Positions 55,304 to 63,559 of a stretch of DNA of 64,000 bases are shown piece after piece; the first letter of the stretch is position 1, and each line of letters opens with the position of its first letter. Location: assembly GCA_016716465.1 (NCBI GenBank), contig JADJWH010000001.1, positions 558,001-622,000 on the forward strand, read 5' to 3'. The notes under the pieces are model-generated. The model worked only from the letters and a program-made list of their open reading frames with translations, was not told the origin of the DNA and did no database searches. The position numbers and the translations under genes were made by a program. The DNA is from Gammaproteobacteria bacterium (GTDB lineage Bacteria > Pseudomonadota > Gammaproteobacteria > SZUA-140).

Positions 55304-55380
55304 AGGCGCGTAGCTCAGTTGGTTAGAGCACCACCTTGACATGGTGGGGGTCGTTGGTTCAAATCCAATCGCGCCTACCA
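55304..55380 (+). tRNA. tRNA-Val (anticodon GAC)
   Basis: The acceptor stem AGGCGCG pairs with CGCGCCT. The anticodon loop TTGACAT gives anticodon GAC, the T-arm contains GGTTCAAATCC and CCA is encoded. A strong intrinsic terminator follows 10 bases later. Confidence 0.97.
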
Positions 55381-55390
55381 GACGGTTGCA

Positions 55391-55417
55391 AGCACTGTGA
55401 CTACAGTGCTTTTTTTA
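55391..55417 (+). terminator. Rho-independent terminator after tRNA-Val
   Basis: AGCACTGT, a GACT loop and ACAGTGCT form a perfect 8-bp stem followed by seven T. It separates the tRNA from thrS, or may serve as an attenuator in the thrS leader. Confidence 0.9.
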
Positions 55418-55459
55418 TTCCCCGCCGGCAGTGTCCGGCGGGGTCGTTCCTTCAGTGCG

Positions 55460-57385
55460 ATGCCGACAGTCACTCTTCCAGACAAGAGCCAGCGCAGCTA
55501 CGACCGCCCGGTCAGCGTGGCCGAGGTGGCCGCGTCCATTGGTCCGGGCCTGGCCAAGGCGGCGCTCGCCGGCCGCGTCGACGGGCACCTGGTCGATACC
55601 TCCCACCTGATCGAGGGCGACGTCGATCTCGCCATCGTGACGGAGCGCGATGCCGAGGGACTCGATATCATCCGGCATTCCTGCGCCCATCTGCTGGCGC
55701 AGGCCGTGAAGGCGCTGTTTCCGCAGGCGCAGGTGACCATCGGTCCGGTCATCGAAGACGGTTTCTACTACGATTTCGCCTTCGATCGCAGCTTCACGCC
55801 GGAGGATCTGGCGGCGATCGAACAGAAGATGGCGGAGATCACCGCACAGGATGTCCCGGTGGCCCGGTCGGTGATGAAGCGCGAGCAGGCGATCGGTTTC
55901 TTCCGCGACATGGGCGAGGAATACAAGGCCCGCATCATCGAGGACATCCCGGCCGGCGAGGAGATCTCGCTGTACCGGCAGGCCGAGTTCATCGACCTGT
56001 GCCGCGGCCCCCACGTGCCCAGCACCGGCCGCATCAAGGCCTTCAAGCTGACCAAGGTGGCGGGCGCCTACTGGCGCGGCGATTCCCGCAACGAGATGCT
56101 GCAGCGCATCTACGGCACCGCCTGGGCGAGCAAGAAGGATCTGACGGATTATCTCCACCGGCTGGAAGAGGCCGAGAAGCGCGATCATCGCCGCATCGGC
56201 AAGCAGCTCGGGCTGTTCCATCAACAGGAAGAGGCCCCGGGCATGGTGTTCTGGCATGACCGCGGCTGGACCATCTATCGCACGGTCGAGGAATACATTC
56301 GCGGCCTGCTGCGCGAGCACGGCTATCAGGAAGTGCGCACGCCGCAGGTGGTTGACCGTTCCCTGTGGGAAAAGTCCGGGCACTGGGACAAGTTCGGCAG
56401 CGGCATGTTCACCACCCATGTGGAGAACCGCGATTACGCCATCAAGCCGATGAACTGTCCCTGCCACGTGCAGATCTTCAACCAGGGACTCAAGAGCTAC
56501 CGCGACCTTCCGCTGCGGCTGGCGGAGTTCGGCTCCTGCCATCGCAACGAGCCCTCGGGGACCCTGCACGGCCTGATGCGGGTGCGCAATTTCGTCCAGG
56601 ACGACGCCCATATTTTCTGCACCGAGGATCAGATCCAGGTCGAGGTCTCGGCCTTCATGGATATGCTGTTCGGCGCCTATGCCGATTTCGGGTTCGAGCA
56701 CGTGATTGTCAAACTCTCGACGCGGCCGGCGAACCGGGTCGGTGACGACGCCGTCTGGGACAAGGCGGAGCATGCCCTGGAGCAGGCGCTGAATCACCGT
56801 GGCCTGGAATGGGATCTGCAGCCCGGCGAGGGGGCCTTTTACGGGCCCAAGATCGAGTTTTCGCTGAAGGACTGCATCGGCCGGGTCTGGCAGTGCGGCA
56901 CGATCCAGGTCGATTTCTCCATGCCGGGGCGCCTGGGGGCCAGCTATATCGCCGAGGACGGCAGCAAACAGGTCCCGGTCATGCTGCATCGGGCCATTCT
57001 GGGGTCGCTGGAGCGTTTCATCGCCATCCTGATCGAGGAGCACGCGGGTTCCCTGCCCCTGTGGCTGGCCCCGGTGCAGGCGGCGGTCCTGAATATCACC
57101 GACCGGCAGGGGGAATATGCGGTCCGGGCGGCGGACTTTCTGCGAAAAGCCGGTCTCCGGGTCGTGACGGACTTGAGAAATGAGAAAATAGGCTTTAAAA
57201 TCCGCGAGCATACGCTACAACGCGTACCTTATCTGCTGGTCGTGGGCGACCGCGAGATGAGTGAAGAGACCGTGGCCGTGCGTGCGCGGGACGGCAAGGA
57301 TCTGGGCAGTCTGTCGTTGCAGGCCTGCGCGGATCGCTTGACCTCCGAGAGCGCCCGCCGCGGCCGTGTTGTTTTACAGGATTAG
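55460..57385 (+). CDS. thrS: Threonyl-tRNA synthetase
   Basis: The 641-residue class II synthetase begins with a TGS domain (PTVTLPDKSQRSYDRPVSVAEV). The editing domain follows with HSCAHLLAQAV (H-x-x-x-H), then the catalytic core with KPMNCPCHVQIF zinc-binding cysteine, motif 2 around ELGSCHRNEPSG and motif 3 GSLERFIAILIEEHAGSLPLWL. An anticodon-binding domain completes it. Length is standard. I chose the ATG at 55460 because the further upstream frame begins inside the terminator hairpin. infC follows after 16 bases. Confidence 0.98.
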   Translation: MPTVTLPDKSQRSYDRPVSVAEVAASIGPGLAKAALAGRVDGHLVDTSHLIEGDVDLAIVTERDAEGLDIIRHSCAHLLAQAVKALFPQAQVTIGPVIEDGFYYDFAFDRSFTPEDLAAIEQKMAEITAQDVPVARSVMKREQAIGFFRDMGEEYKARIIEDIPAGEEISLYRQAEFIDLCRGPHVPSTGRIKAFKLTKVAGAYWRGDSRNEMLQRIYGTAWASKKDLTDYLHRLEEAEKRDHRRIGKQLGLFHQQEEAPGMVFWHDRGWTIYRTVEEYIRGLLREHGYQEVRTPQVVDRSLWEKSGHWDKFGSGMFTTHVENRDYAIKPMNCPCHVQIFNQGLKSYRDLPLRLAEFGSCHRNEPSGTLHGLMRVRNFVQDDAHIFCTEDQIQVEVSAFMDMLFGAYADFGFEHVIVKLSTRPANRVGDDAVWDKAEHALEQALNHRGLEWDLQPGEGAFYGPKIEFSLKDCIGRVWQCGTIQVDFSMPGRLGASYIAEDGSKQVPVMLHRAILGSLERFIAILIEEHAGSLPLWLAPVQAAVLNITDRQGEYAVRAADFLRKAGLRVVTDLRNEKIGFKIREHTLQRVPYLLVVGDREMSEETVAVRARDGKDLGSLSLQACADRLTSESARRGRVVLQD

Positions 57386-57386
57386 C

Positions 57387-57404
57387 GCGGAGGAATGGGT
57401 TATA
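57387..57404 (+). promoter_or_regulatory. infC ribosome-binding site and AUA start
   Basis: GCGGAGGAA (57387-57395) is followed after six bases by ATA (57402-57404), which is in frame with the IF3 sequence. No ATG, GTG or TTG lies in frame at a suitable distance. IF3 discriminates against such rare start codons, giving self-regulation in E. coli infC (AUU). Confidence 0.75.
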
Positions 57405-57944
57405 GCCGCTGATAAAGAATTACGCCTGAATGATGCGATCACCGCGCCGAAGGTGCGCCTGATCGGTGCTGATGGCGAGCAGGTAGGCGTGGTGTCCCTG
57501 GCGGACGCGAACCGGCAGGCGGAAGAGGCCGATCTTGATCTGGTGGAGGTATCGCCGAACGCGGATCCCCCCGTGTGCCGGGTGATGGATTACGGCAAGT
57601 ACCTCTTCGAGGAAAGCAAGAAGCGCCACGCGGCCAGGAAGAAGCAGAAACAGATTCAGGTCAAGGAAGTCAAGTTCCGGCCGGGTACGGAAGAAGGCGA
57701 TTATCAGGTGAAGCTGCGTAACCTGATGCGCTTCCTTGAAAGCGGTGACAAGGCAAAGGTGACGCTCCGGTTCCGCGGACGCGAGATGATGCACCAGAGT
57801 CTGGGCATGAAGCTGCTCGATCGCATCAAGAAGGACCTGGAGGACTATGCGACGGTGGAGCAGTTTCCCAAGCTGGAAGGGCGGCAGATGATCATGGTGC
57901 TGGCGCCGGGAAGCAGCAACAAGAAGAAACAGCAGGTCGGTTGA
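57402..57944 (+). CDS. infC: Translation initiation factor IF-3, predicted AUA start
   Basis: The approximately 180-residue protein binds the 30S subunit and checks the initiator codon. Matching blocks include LRLNDAITAPKVRLIGADGEQVGVV, DLVEVSPNADPPVCRVMDYGKYLFEESKK, VKEVKFRPGTEEGDYQVKLRNLMRFLESGDKAKVTLRFRGREM and GRQMIMVLAP. The start is unusual: the ATA at 57402 follows GGAGGAA by six bases, while a GTG at 57366 would overlap thrS and lacks such a site. E. coli uses AUU and represses its own translation through IF3. It is the second gene of the conserved translation operon. Confidence 0.93.
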   Translation: MAADKELRLNDAITAPKVRLIGADGEQVGVVSLADANRQAEEADLDLVEVSPNADPPVCRVMDYGKYLFEESKKRHAARKKQKQIQVKEVKFRPGTEEGDYQVKLRNLMRFLESGDKAKVTLRFRGREMMHQSLGMKLLDRIKKDLEDYATVEQFPKLEGRQMIMVLAPGSSNKKKQQVG

Positions 57945-57992
57945 GTCGCAGATCCGGCCTGGTTTGATGGGTAGACAATTTAAGGATCGAAC

Positions 57993-58190
57993 ATGCCAAA
58001 GCTAAAGACACACAGCGGCGCCGCCAAACGATTCGCGCGCACCGCTTCCGGACGCTTCAAGCACAAGCAGAGCCATCGCCGGCATATCCTGACCAAGAAG
58101 AGCAGCCAGCGCAAACGTCATTTGCGCGCGCCCGCCCTGGTCACCATGTCCGATACGCCCGAGCTGAAGCGCATGCTCCCATACAGTTGA
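57993..58190 (+). CDS. rpmI: 50S ribosomal protein L35
   Basis: The 65-residue basic protein starts MPKLKTHSGAAKRFARTASG, the fixed L35 N-terminus, and continues KHKQSHRRHILTKKSSQRKRHL. AAGGA lies just upstream of the ATG. Length is exact for the family. It is 48 bases after infC and 16 bases before rplT, in the usual order. In E. coli, L20 represses this pair through an RNA structure upstream of rpmI. Confidence 0.98.
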   Translation: MPKLKTHSGAAKRFARTASGRFKHKQSHRRHILTKKSSQRKRHLRAPALVTMSDTPELKRMLPYS

Positions 58191-58206
58191 GAAAAAGGGA
58201 CACGTC

Positions 58207-58566
58207 ATGCCAAGAGTAAAACGAGGAGTCACCGCCCGCGCCAATCACAAGAAGGTGCTGGCGAAGGCCAAGGGGTTCCGCGGGCGCCGCAAGAACGTCT
58301 TCCGTGCCGCCAACCAGGCCGTGGTCAAGGCCGGACAGTACGCCTATCGCGACCGCCGCGTGCGCAAGCGTGAATTTCGCGGACTGTGGATCATCCGCAT
58401 CAATGCGGCCGCACGCGAATTCGGGCTGTCGTACAGCCGCATGATCGACGGCCTGAAAAAGGCGGCCGTCATGATCGACCGCAAGGTGCTGGCCGATCTG
58501 GCGGTGTCCGACAAGGCCGCCTTCGGCGCGCTGGCGGAGAAGGCCAAGGCGGGTCTTTCCGCCTGA
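58207..58566 (+). CDS. rplT: 50S ribosomal protein L20
   Basis: This 119-residue protein starts MPRVKRGVTARANHKKVLAK, then GFRGRRKNVFRAANQAVVKAGQYAYRDRR, standard L20. It folds on 23S rRNA early in 50S assembly. Length is usual (117-120). A perfect hairpin with T run follows at 58616, so transcription may partly end there before pheS. Confidence 0.98.
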   Translation: MPRVKRGVTARANHKKVLAKAKGFRGRRKNVFRAANQAVVKAGQYAYRDRRVRKREFRGLWIIRINAAAREFGLSYSRMIDGLKKAAVMIDRKVLADLAVSDKAAFGALAEKAKAGLSA

Positions 58567-58615
58567 CGCAATCACCCAGGGCCGGGCAAGGGCGCTCCGT
58601 CCTTCCGGTACGCAG

Positions 58616-58645
58616 AAAAGGAAAGGTAGCGCCTTTCCTTTTTTG
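58616..58645 (+). terminator. Terminator or attenuator between rplT and pheS
   Basis: AAAAGGAAAGG and CCTTTCCTTTT form an 11-bp perfect stem with a TAGCG loop, continuing into a T run. In E. coli pheST is attenuated by a Phe-rich leader (pheM). I see no convincing Phe-rich leader peptide here. Confidence 0.8.
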
Positions 58646-58748
58646 TTTTGGAGGGATTGGGTACAGTGGGGCGGCGAGCCGCCGGGGTTGGCCCCGGTCT
58701 CCCGGGCCCGGGACGGGTCAACGATACATTCGGCAGGGGCAGGACAGG

Positions 58749-59765
58749 GTGCACGAGCTGGAAGGCATAGTCGCGCAGGCGCAGGGCCAGATCGCGGAGG
58801 CGGCCGATCTGAAGGCGCTGGATCAGGTGCGCGTGCAGTATCTCGGCAAGAGCGGCCGCATCACGGAGTTTCTCAAGGGCCTGAAGTCGCTGTCCGACGA
58901 GGAGCGTCCGCGCGCGGGCCAGGCCGTCAACCAGGCGAAGCAGGTCCTGCAACAGGTGATCGAGGCGCGAATGCGCGCCCTTGAAAGCGCGGTACTGAAC
59001 GCTCGGCTCGCGCGCGAGGCCATCGATGTCACGCTGCCGGGGCGCGGGCGGGCGGGCGGCGGCCTGCACCCGGTGGCGCTGACGCTGGATCGCATCGAGG
59101 CGCTGTTTGCCCAGGCCGGTTACGAGGTCGCGCGCGGTCCCGAGATCGAGGACGATTTCCATAATTTCGAGGCGCTCAACATCCCCGCGAATCACCCCGC
59201 GCGGGCGATGCACGATACCTTCTATTTCGACGCGCGCACCCTGCTCAGGACGCATACCTCGCCGGTCCAGGTGCGCGTGATGCAGGAGCGTACGCCGCCC
59301 CTGCGCGTCATCGCGCCGGGGCGCGTCTATCGCTGCGATTCCGACGTGACGCACACGCCGATGTTCCACCAGGTGGAAGGTTTCCTGGTCGACGAGAACA
59401 TCAGTTTCGCGGATCTCAGGGGAACGCTGACCGATTTCCTGCGCGCGTTCTTCGAGCGCGATGTGGCGGTGCGCTTCCGGCCGTCCTATTTCCCGTTCAC
59501 CGAGCCGTCTGCGGAGGTCGACATCGCCTGCGTGATCTGCGGCGGTGGCGGTTGCCGCGTCTGCAAGCAGACCGGCTGGATCGAGATCATGGGATGCGGC
59601 ATGATCCATCCCCGCGTGTTTGCCAATGTCGGCGTCGACAGCGAGCGCTACACCGGTTTTGCCTTCGGCCTGGGCGTCGAGCGCATGGCCATGTTGAGGT
59701 ACGGTGTGAACGACCTGCGTCTGTTTTTCGAGAACGATCTGAGATTTTTGAAGCAGTTCAACTGA
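58749..59765 (+). CDS. pheS: Phenylalanyl-tRNA synthetase alpha subunit
   Basis: The 338-residue catalytic subunit has the helical N-terminus (LKALDQVRVQYLGKSGRITEFLK), then GLHPVALTLDRIE. Class II motif 2 is near RVYRCDSDVTHTPMFHQVEGFLVD and motif 3 near GFAFGLGVERMAMLRYG. An insertion with CVICGGGGCRVCKQTGW may bind metal, as in many proteobacterial PheS. The GTG at 58749 is the only start at the conserved N-terminus. AGGACAGG directly precedes it. It ends three bases before the pheT start. Confidence 0.97.
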   Translation: MHELEGIVAQAQGQIAEAADLKALDQVRVQYLGKSGRITEFLKGLKSLSDEERPRAGQAVNQAKQVLQQVIEARMRALESAVLNARLAREAIDVTLPGRGRAGGGLHPVALTLDRIEALFAQAGYEVARGPEIEDDFHNFEALNIPANHPARAMHDTFYFDARTLLRTHTSPVQVRVMQERTPPLRVIAPGRVYRCDSDVTHTPMFHQVEGFLVDENISFADLRGTLTDFLRAFFERDVAVRFRPSYFPFTEPSAEVDIACVICGGGGCRVCKQTGWIEIMGCGMIHPRVFANVGVDSERYTGFAFGLGVERMAMLRYGVNDLRLFFENDLRFLKQFN

Positions 59766-59767
59766 CC

Positions 59768-62182
59768 ATGAAATTCAGCGAACATTGGCTGCGCGAATGG
59801 GTCGATCCGCCGCTTGATACCGCGGCGCTGGTGGCGCAACTGACCATGGCCGGACTCGAAGTCGAGGCCGTCGAGGCCGTGGCGGCCGAATTCACCGGCG
59901 TGGTGGTGGGGCGGGTCGAGAGCGTGGAACCGCATCCGCAGGCCGACCGCCTGCGCGTCTGCCGCGTCGATGTCGGCGCCGATGCGCCGCTGACCATCGT
60001 GTGCGGCGCGGCCAATGTCGCGCCGGGTATGTGCGTGCCGGCGGCACTGGTCGGCGCGCAACTGCCGGGAGGGCTCGCGATCTCGCGCGCCAAGCTGCGC
60101 GGGGTCGAGTCCTCCGGCATGTTGTGTTCGGCCAGGGAACTTGGCCTGGCGGAGACCTCGGAAGGGTTGTTGCCGCTGCCCGACGATGCGACACCGGGGA
60201 TGGACGTGCGTGCGTTGCTCGCGCTGGACGATGTGTCGATTGAGCTATCGCTGACGCCCAATCGCAGCGACTGTCTCGGCGTGGCCGGAGTCGCGCGCGA
60301 GATCGCGGCCCTGAACCGCATCGACATGACGGCGACAGGCCCCGTGGCGGTCCCGGCCGCGATCGACGCTGCACCGGAGATCGAACTTGCCGCGCCGGAG
60401 GCCTGCCCGCGTTATCTGGGGCGGATAATCCGCGGCATCGATCCCGCGGCCGAAACGCCGCTCTGGTTGCGCGAAAGATTGCGTCGCAGCGGGTTGCGCA
60501 GCCTGGGGCCGGTGGTGGACGTCACGAATTACCTGCTGCTCGAACTGGGACAGCCGATGCACGCCTTCGACCTCGCGCGCATCGAGGGCGGCCTGCGGGT
60601 GCGCCAGGCGGAGCACGGCGAATCCTTCACTGCGCTCGATGGCCAGACCCTGACCCTGGAAGACGACATGCTGGTGATCGCGGACCAGCGGCAGGTGCTC
60701 GCGCTGGCGGGGATCATCGGCGGTGAGCAGAGCGCCGTCGGGGCGGAGACGGCCTCGATCCTGCTGGAGTGCGCCTTCTTCGCCCCGGCGGCGATCACCG
60801 GCCGGGCGCGTCGCCTTGGCCTGCATACCGAGTCCTCGCATCGCTTCGAGCGCGGCGTCGACCCCGAACTGCAGGCGGGAGCGATGGAGCGCGCCACGCG
60901 CATGATCCTTGACATCGCCGGCGGCGAAGCGGGGCCGGTGGTGGAGGCGGCGGAGGCATCCTTCCTCCCGCGCAGGTTGCCGATCACGCTGCGCGCCGCG
61001 CGGCTGGAGCGCCTGCTGGGTTACCGGATCCCCGCCGCAGGCGTGGAGGAAATCCTGACCCGGCTCGGCATGCAGGTGGAGGCCGACAGCGAGGACACCT
61101 GGCGGGTGACACCGCCGTCGTTCCGCTTCGATATTGCGATCGAGGCCGATCTCATCGAAGAACTCGCGCGCGTTCACGGCTATGAACGTCTGCCTTCGCA
61201 TCGCCCCAACTCTCGCCTGGAGATCCGCCCGCACGATGTGCACCTGGAACGCGTGCGGCGCGGGCGTCACCTGCTCGCCGACCGCGGTTACCAGGAGGTC
61301 ATTACCTACAGCTTCGTCGATGCCGGTGTCCAGCGCCTGCTCGATCCCGCGCATGAGGCCCTCGCGCTGGCTAACCCGCTGGCCGCCGATATTGCCGTCA
61401 TGCGCACCAGCCTGTGGCCCGGCCTGATCCAGGCCGCGCTCCACAATCTGAAGCGCCAGCAGACACGGGTCCGGCTGTTCGAGTATGGCCGCAGATACAC
61501 CGGTGCCCTGCGCCGCGACGGCGGGACGGGGACGTCTCTCGAAGGTATCAGGGAAGAGGGCATCTTCGCGGGAATCGCCATCGGCCCCGCCGATCCCGAG
61601 CAGTGGGGCCTGCCGGGACGCGGGGTGGATTTTTACGACGTCAAGGCGGATGTGGAGGCGATGCTCGGAGACCTTGGCAGAGGGCATGGCTTTGTTTTCG
61701 AGGTGGCGACACACCCGGCGCTGCATCCTGGGCAGTCGGCACGAATTGTCGATGGCGGTTCCCGGGAAATCGGCTGGGTGGGCGCCCTGCACCCGCAGAC
61801 GGCGGACACCCTGGGTTTCGGCCAGGCGGTGTTGGTTTTTGAGTTGAATCTGGAGGCCATCGAACCACCGAAGCTTCCGGCCTTCATCGAGCTTTCGAGA
61901 TTCCCCTCGGTGCGGCGTGATCTCGCCATCATCGTCGCGGAGGGTGTCACCGCGGCCGAAGTCGAGGCGTGTGTACGCGATGCGGCGGGCGGCCTGTTGC
62001 AGGCTTTGCACCTGTTTGATATCTATCGCGGCAAAGGTGTTGATTCAGGGAAGAAAAGTATTGCGCTGGGCTTGACCTTGCAGGATTTTTCGCGCACTCT
62101 TACCGATGTCGAAGTCGACGCCTTGATTGAAGGCGTGCTCAAGCAACTGCATATCAAACTTCAGGCAACATTGAGAGAATAA
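59768..62182 (+). CDS. pheT: Phenylalanyl-tRNA synthetase beta subunit
   Basis: This 804-residue subunit carries the tRNA-binding EMAP-like domain (FTGVVVGRVESVEPHPQADRLRVCRVDVG). The B3/B4 editing domain follows, with DVTNYLLLELGQPMHAFD. Then come the B5 domain, the inactive catalytic-like module and a C-terminal FDX-ACB domain (FPSVRRDLAIIVAEGVTAAEVEACV), which binds the tRNA anticodon stem. Length fits the usual 790-800. It lies two bases after the pheS stop and two bases before ihfA. Confidence 0.97.
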   Translation: MKFSEHWLREWVDPPLDTAALVAQLTMAGLEVEAVEAVAAEFTGVVVGRVESVEPHPQADRLRVCRVDVGADAPLTIVCGAANVAPGMCVPAALVGAQLPGGLAISRAKLRGVESSGMLCSARELGLAETSEGLLPLPDDATPGMDVRALLALDDVSIELSLTPNRSDCLGVAGVAREIAALNRIDMTATGPVAVPAAIDAAPEIELAAPEACPRYLGRIIRGIDPAAETPLWLRERLRRSGLRSLGPVVDVTNYLLLELGQPMHAFDLARIEGGLRVRQAEHGESFTALDGQTLTLEDDMLVIADQRQVLALAGIIGGEQSAVGAETASILLECAFFAPAAITGRARRLGLHTESSHRFERGVDPELQAGAMERATRMILDIAGGEAGPVVEAAEASFLPRRLPITLRAARLERLLGYRIPAAGVEEILTRLGMQVEADSEDTWRVTPPSFRFDIAIEADLIEELARVHGYERLPSHRPNSRLEIRPHDVHLERVRRGRHLLADRGYQEVITYSFVDAGVQRLLDPAHEALALANPLAADIAVMRTSLWPGLIQAALHNLKRQQTRVRLFEYGRRYTGALRRDGGTGTSLEGIREEGIFAGIAIGPADPEQWGLPGRGVDFYDVKADVEAMLGDLGRGHGFVFEVATHPALHPGQSARIVDGGSREIGWVGALHPQTADTLGFGQAVLVFELNLEAIEPPKLPAFIELSRFPSVRRDLAIIVAEGVTAAEVEACVRDAAGGLLQALHLFDIYRGKGVDSGKKSIALGLTLQDFSRTLTDVEVDALIEGVLKQLHIKLQATLRE

Positions 62183-62184
62183 TT

Positions 62185-62487
62185 ATGGCGCTGACAAAGG
62201 CTGATATGGCGGAGCGGCTGTTCGAGGAATTCGGACTCAACAAGCGGGAAGCCAAGGACCTGGTGGAGATGTTCTTCGAGGAAGTGCGTGCGGCGCTCGA
62301 AGCGGGGCAACAGGTCAAGCTCTCCGGGTTTGGCAATTTCAATCTGAGAAAAAAGAACCAGCGCCCGGGGCGCAACCCAAAGACCGGGGAAGAGATACCG
62401 ATTACCGCGCGCCGCGTCGTGTCGTTTCATCCCGGGCAAAAATTAAAAGCAAGAGTCGAAGCCCATGCTGGAACCCAGCGGCAATAA
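62185..62487 (+). CDS. ihfA: Integration host factor alpha subunit
   Basis: The 100-residue HU/IHF protein bends DNA as part of the IHF heterodimer. Features: MALTKADMAERLFEEFGLNKREAKDLVEMFFEE helices, the beta-arm tip RPGRNPKTGEEIPI with the intercalating proline, and ARRVVSFHPGQKLKARVE. It overlaps the MerR-like regulator start by 23 bases in another frame. The position after pheT is conserved in gammaproteobacteria. Confidence 0.98.
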   Translation: MALTKADMAERLFEEFGLNKREAKDLVEMFFEEVRAALEAGQQVKLSGFGNFNLRKKNQRPGRNPKTGEEIPITARRVVSFHPGQKLKARVEAHAGTQRQ

Positions 62488-62821
62488 CGAACTCCCGCCG
62501 ATTCCCGGCAAGCGGTATTTCACCATCGGAGAGGTCAGCGACCTGTGCGGCGTGAAGCCGCACGTGTTGCGGTACTGGGAGCAGGAGTTTCCCCAGCTGG
62601 CGCCGGTCAAGCGCGCGGGTAACCGCCGTTATTACCAGCGCCAGGATGTAATGATCGTGCGCCAGATACGCGAGCTGCTGTATCAGCAGGGCTTCACGAT
62701 CGGCGGTGCGCGGCAGCAGTTGTCCGGCAAGGAGACCCGGACGGACACCAGTCGGAGCCGGCAGGTAGTCCGTCAGATACGACAGGAACTCGAGGACCTC
62801 CTGAAGGTGATGAAGACCTGA
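62465..62821 (+). CDS. MerR-family transcriptional regulator
   Basis: The 118-residue protein has a MerR winged helix-turn-helix (YFTIGEVSDLCGVKPHVLRYWEQEFPQLAPVKRAGNRRYYQRQDV). A following dimer helix (VRQIRELLYQQGFTIGGARQQLSG) completes it. No cysteine effector site is present. An uncharacterised MerR-like gene after ihfA, followed by tRNA-Pro, is also seen in Pseudomonas. The start lies inside the ihfA gene. Its target is unknown. Confidence 0.93.
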   Translation: MLEPSGNNELPPIPGKRYFTIGEVSDLCGVKPHVLRYWEQEFPQLAPVKRAGNRRYYQRQDVMIVRQIRELLYQQGFTIGGARQQLSGKETRTDTSRSRQVVRQIRQELEDLLKVMKT

Positions 62822-62875
62822 GTCCGTCGCGCGGGCCCTGCAGTCACCTGTAAATTTCAGAGCAAATCATTTTTC

Positions 62876-62956
<81 letters not shown>

Positions 62957-63056
62957 TTCACGCAGTTCATCAGCAACGGCCGCGAGCGGGGCGTTCGGAT
63001 TCCCGGCCCTGCGGGCGTTCACCGCGCTGCGTTCGCCCGCGAGGGCGAACGGTCAC

Positions 63057-63086
63057 GGTTCACCCTCTCGCCCAGACCGATTCACC
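63057..63086 (+). repeat. Degenerate copy of the tRNA-Pro 3' end
   Basis: GGTTCACCCTCTCGCCC and following GACCGATTCAC match the tRNA-Pro T-loop, acceptor 3' side and downstream GACCAATTCAC at 62931-62959. There are two substitutions, a two-base gap and a few changes near the gap. A hairpin GTTCGCCC/GGGCGAAC (63031-63050) lies just before it. No gene is seen in the rest of 62956-63285. Confidence 0.6.
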
Positions 63087-63164
63087 GGCATCTCTCGCAC
63101 CCGGGAGCGCGGGGCACCCGGGTTTTCAGGCTTTGCGGGTGGCTGGAACGGAAAAGGATTGAAG

Positions 63165-63233
63165 ACGGGCGGCCAATGGCCGCCCGTGGCTGGAGACTGC
63201 AGTACTGATCAGGATCCGAGAGTCTCGGATCCT
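63165..63233 (-). terminator. Two hairpins downstream of the second small membrane protein gene
   Basis: AGGATCCGAG/CTCGGATCCT (63211-63233) and ACGGGCGGCC/GGCCGCCCGT (63165-63187) are both perfect. On the minus strand the second is followed by CTTCAATCCTTTTCC, a plausible terminator. Confidence 0.5.
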
Positions 63234-63285
63234 GCGTGGCCCGCCGTGCGTGACGGGACCGTTGATTGATTACGGGCGGGATTCC

Positions 63286-63363
63286 TTACAGGGCGCCGGT
63301 GATGATGAAAGACAGAATCAGGATGCCTCCGGTCGCGGCGAACATTAAGAACGGTGCGTTCAT
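63286..63363 (-). CDS. Very small (25-residue) single-pass membrane protein, relative of the one at 9285-9368
   Basis: The product starts MNAPFLMFAATGG and continues ILILSFIITGAL before a TAA stop. GGGGAG lies five bases upstream of the ATG. It shares the order F at 5, M at 7, TGG at 11-13, then (I/V)LIL and F with the small protein at 9285-9368. The whole product is a single membrane helix. It lies alone between the tRNA-Pro region and a class V aminotransferase gene, with hairpins downstream and an AT-rich upstream region that has a plausible promoter. Function is unknown. Confidence 0.65.
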   Translation of the reverse strand: MNAPFLMFAATGGILILSFIITGAL

Positions 63364-63381
63364 GATACTCCCCTAGATGTT

Positions 63382-63410
63382 TTAATAATAAACAATTAGT
63401 TAAAACTCAA
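63382..63410 (-). promoter_or_regulatory. Possible sigma-70 promoter of the small membrane protein gene
   Basis: On the minus strand TTGAGT and TATTAA are separated by 17 bases and lie 19-47 bases before the ATG. Each hexamer matches four of six consensus bases. Confidence 0.35.
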
Positions 63411-63559
63411 ATCTAATTTATTTCATGTAATCCGGTAGTACCGTTCCCGGAAGCGACGGGCTCCCTCTCCGATAATTCCTGACTACCGCGCTAATATATA
63501 ACATCAACCGGGCCTGGTACAGCAGTCCGGGATGTAGCGGGTATTTCCCTGAATGAATT

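Noticed and set aside
58567..58748. pheM-like Phe leader peptide before pheS
   Set aside because: A hairpin with T run exists, but no short frame with a start codon and several Phe codons precedes it.
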